In this document: piece after piece, positions 13,074 through 13,108 of the stretch | Layout of the letters: every line of letters begins with the position of its first letter | Position numbering within the stretch: position 1 is the first letter of the stretch | Assembly (NCBI GenBank): GCA_003554005.1 | Contig: PWEU01000416.1 | Coordinates: 1 to 13,108 of the forward strand | Reading direction: 5' to 3' | DNA length: 13,108 nucleotides | DNA from: Nitriliruptoraceae bacterium | GTDB lineage: Bacteria > Actinomycetota > Nitriliruptoria > Nitriliruptorales > Nitriliruptoraceae | Made by a program: the position numbers and the translations under genes | Notes under the pieces: model-generated | The model's database searches: none | The model's input: the letters and a program-made list of their open reading frames with translations, nothing else | Told to the model about the DNA's origin: nothing

Positions 13074-13108
13074 CTGCACCATCGCACCGATCTGCACCAT
13101 CGCACCGA
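13074..13108. repeat. 18-base-period tandem repeat at the window end
   Basis: CTGCACCATCGCACCGA occurs at 13074-13090 and again at 13092-13108, identical over 17 bases, starting 2 bases after the fabG stop and ending exactly at the last base. More copies may follow beyond the window. It may be a longer array on which an assembly broke. Confidence 0.85.

Overview
The window looks like DNA from a high-GC actinobacterium. Base composition is strongly G+C-rich, 9 of the 15 genes I call start with GTG, and all 15 end in TGA. Adjacent genes are often fused by GTGA or TGATG stop/start overlaps. The proteins fit too: a mycobacterial-type GlbO globin, a long SerA with ASB and ACT domains, and a DrrA/NodI-type ABC exporter. 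I infer a deep-branching actinobacterium and would not go further without a search. Both window ends carry repeats or homopolymers, so this may be a whole short contig from a draft or metagenome assembly.

Layout. Positions 1 to about 395 do not look like the rest. They hold homopolymer runs (C8, G11), a duplicated 72-base segment and, on the minus strand, an exon-like frame ending in a splice-donor-like CAG|GTGCGT. This resembles green-algal nuclear DNA and is probably a chimeric join or contamination. A long hairpin (400-437) lies before the first credible bacterial gene, a small two-helix membrane protein (500-925). Two GC-rich minisatellites (926-1064) follow. Then comes a compact plus-strand gene train (1196-6743): a MaoC/hotdog hydratase, an unknown 180-residue protein, a dGTPase-like HD hydrolase (dgt), an ABC exporter made of one ATPase and two related permeases, a GNAT acetyltransferase and a group II truncated haemoglobin (glbO). 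Most junctions overlap or are 1-3 bases apart. The GNAT gene is preceded by 22 bases that may hold a leaderless promoter.

A hairpin (6763-6788) and a TAGGCT element separate this train from serA (6866-8446), the first enzyme of serine synthesis. Its 3' end overlaps by 14 bases the 3' end of a minus-strand operon, kynU (kynureninase) followed by a small four-helix membrane protein.

The 188-base gap between divergent kynU and fabD contains a perfect 11-bp inverted repeat (10214-10241) whose outer ends match the -35 consensus on both strands. It is the best operator candidate in the window. To its right fabD-fabH-fabG (10329-13072) encode early steps of type II fatty acid synthesis. ACP and FabF genes are not seen and may lie beyond the end, where an 18-base tandem repeat stops exactly at the last base.

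Most genes are housekeeping. I did not find a clear new defence or biosynthetic system. The points most worth following up are the kynU/fabD dyad, the foreign-looking left end, the gene train with its unknown middle gene, and the hairpin leader before serA.
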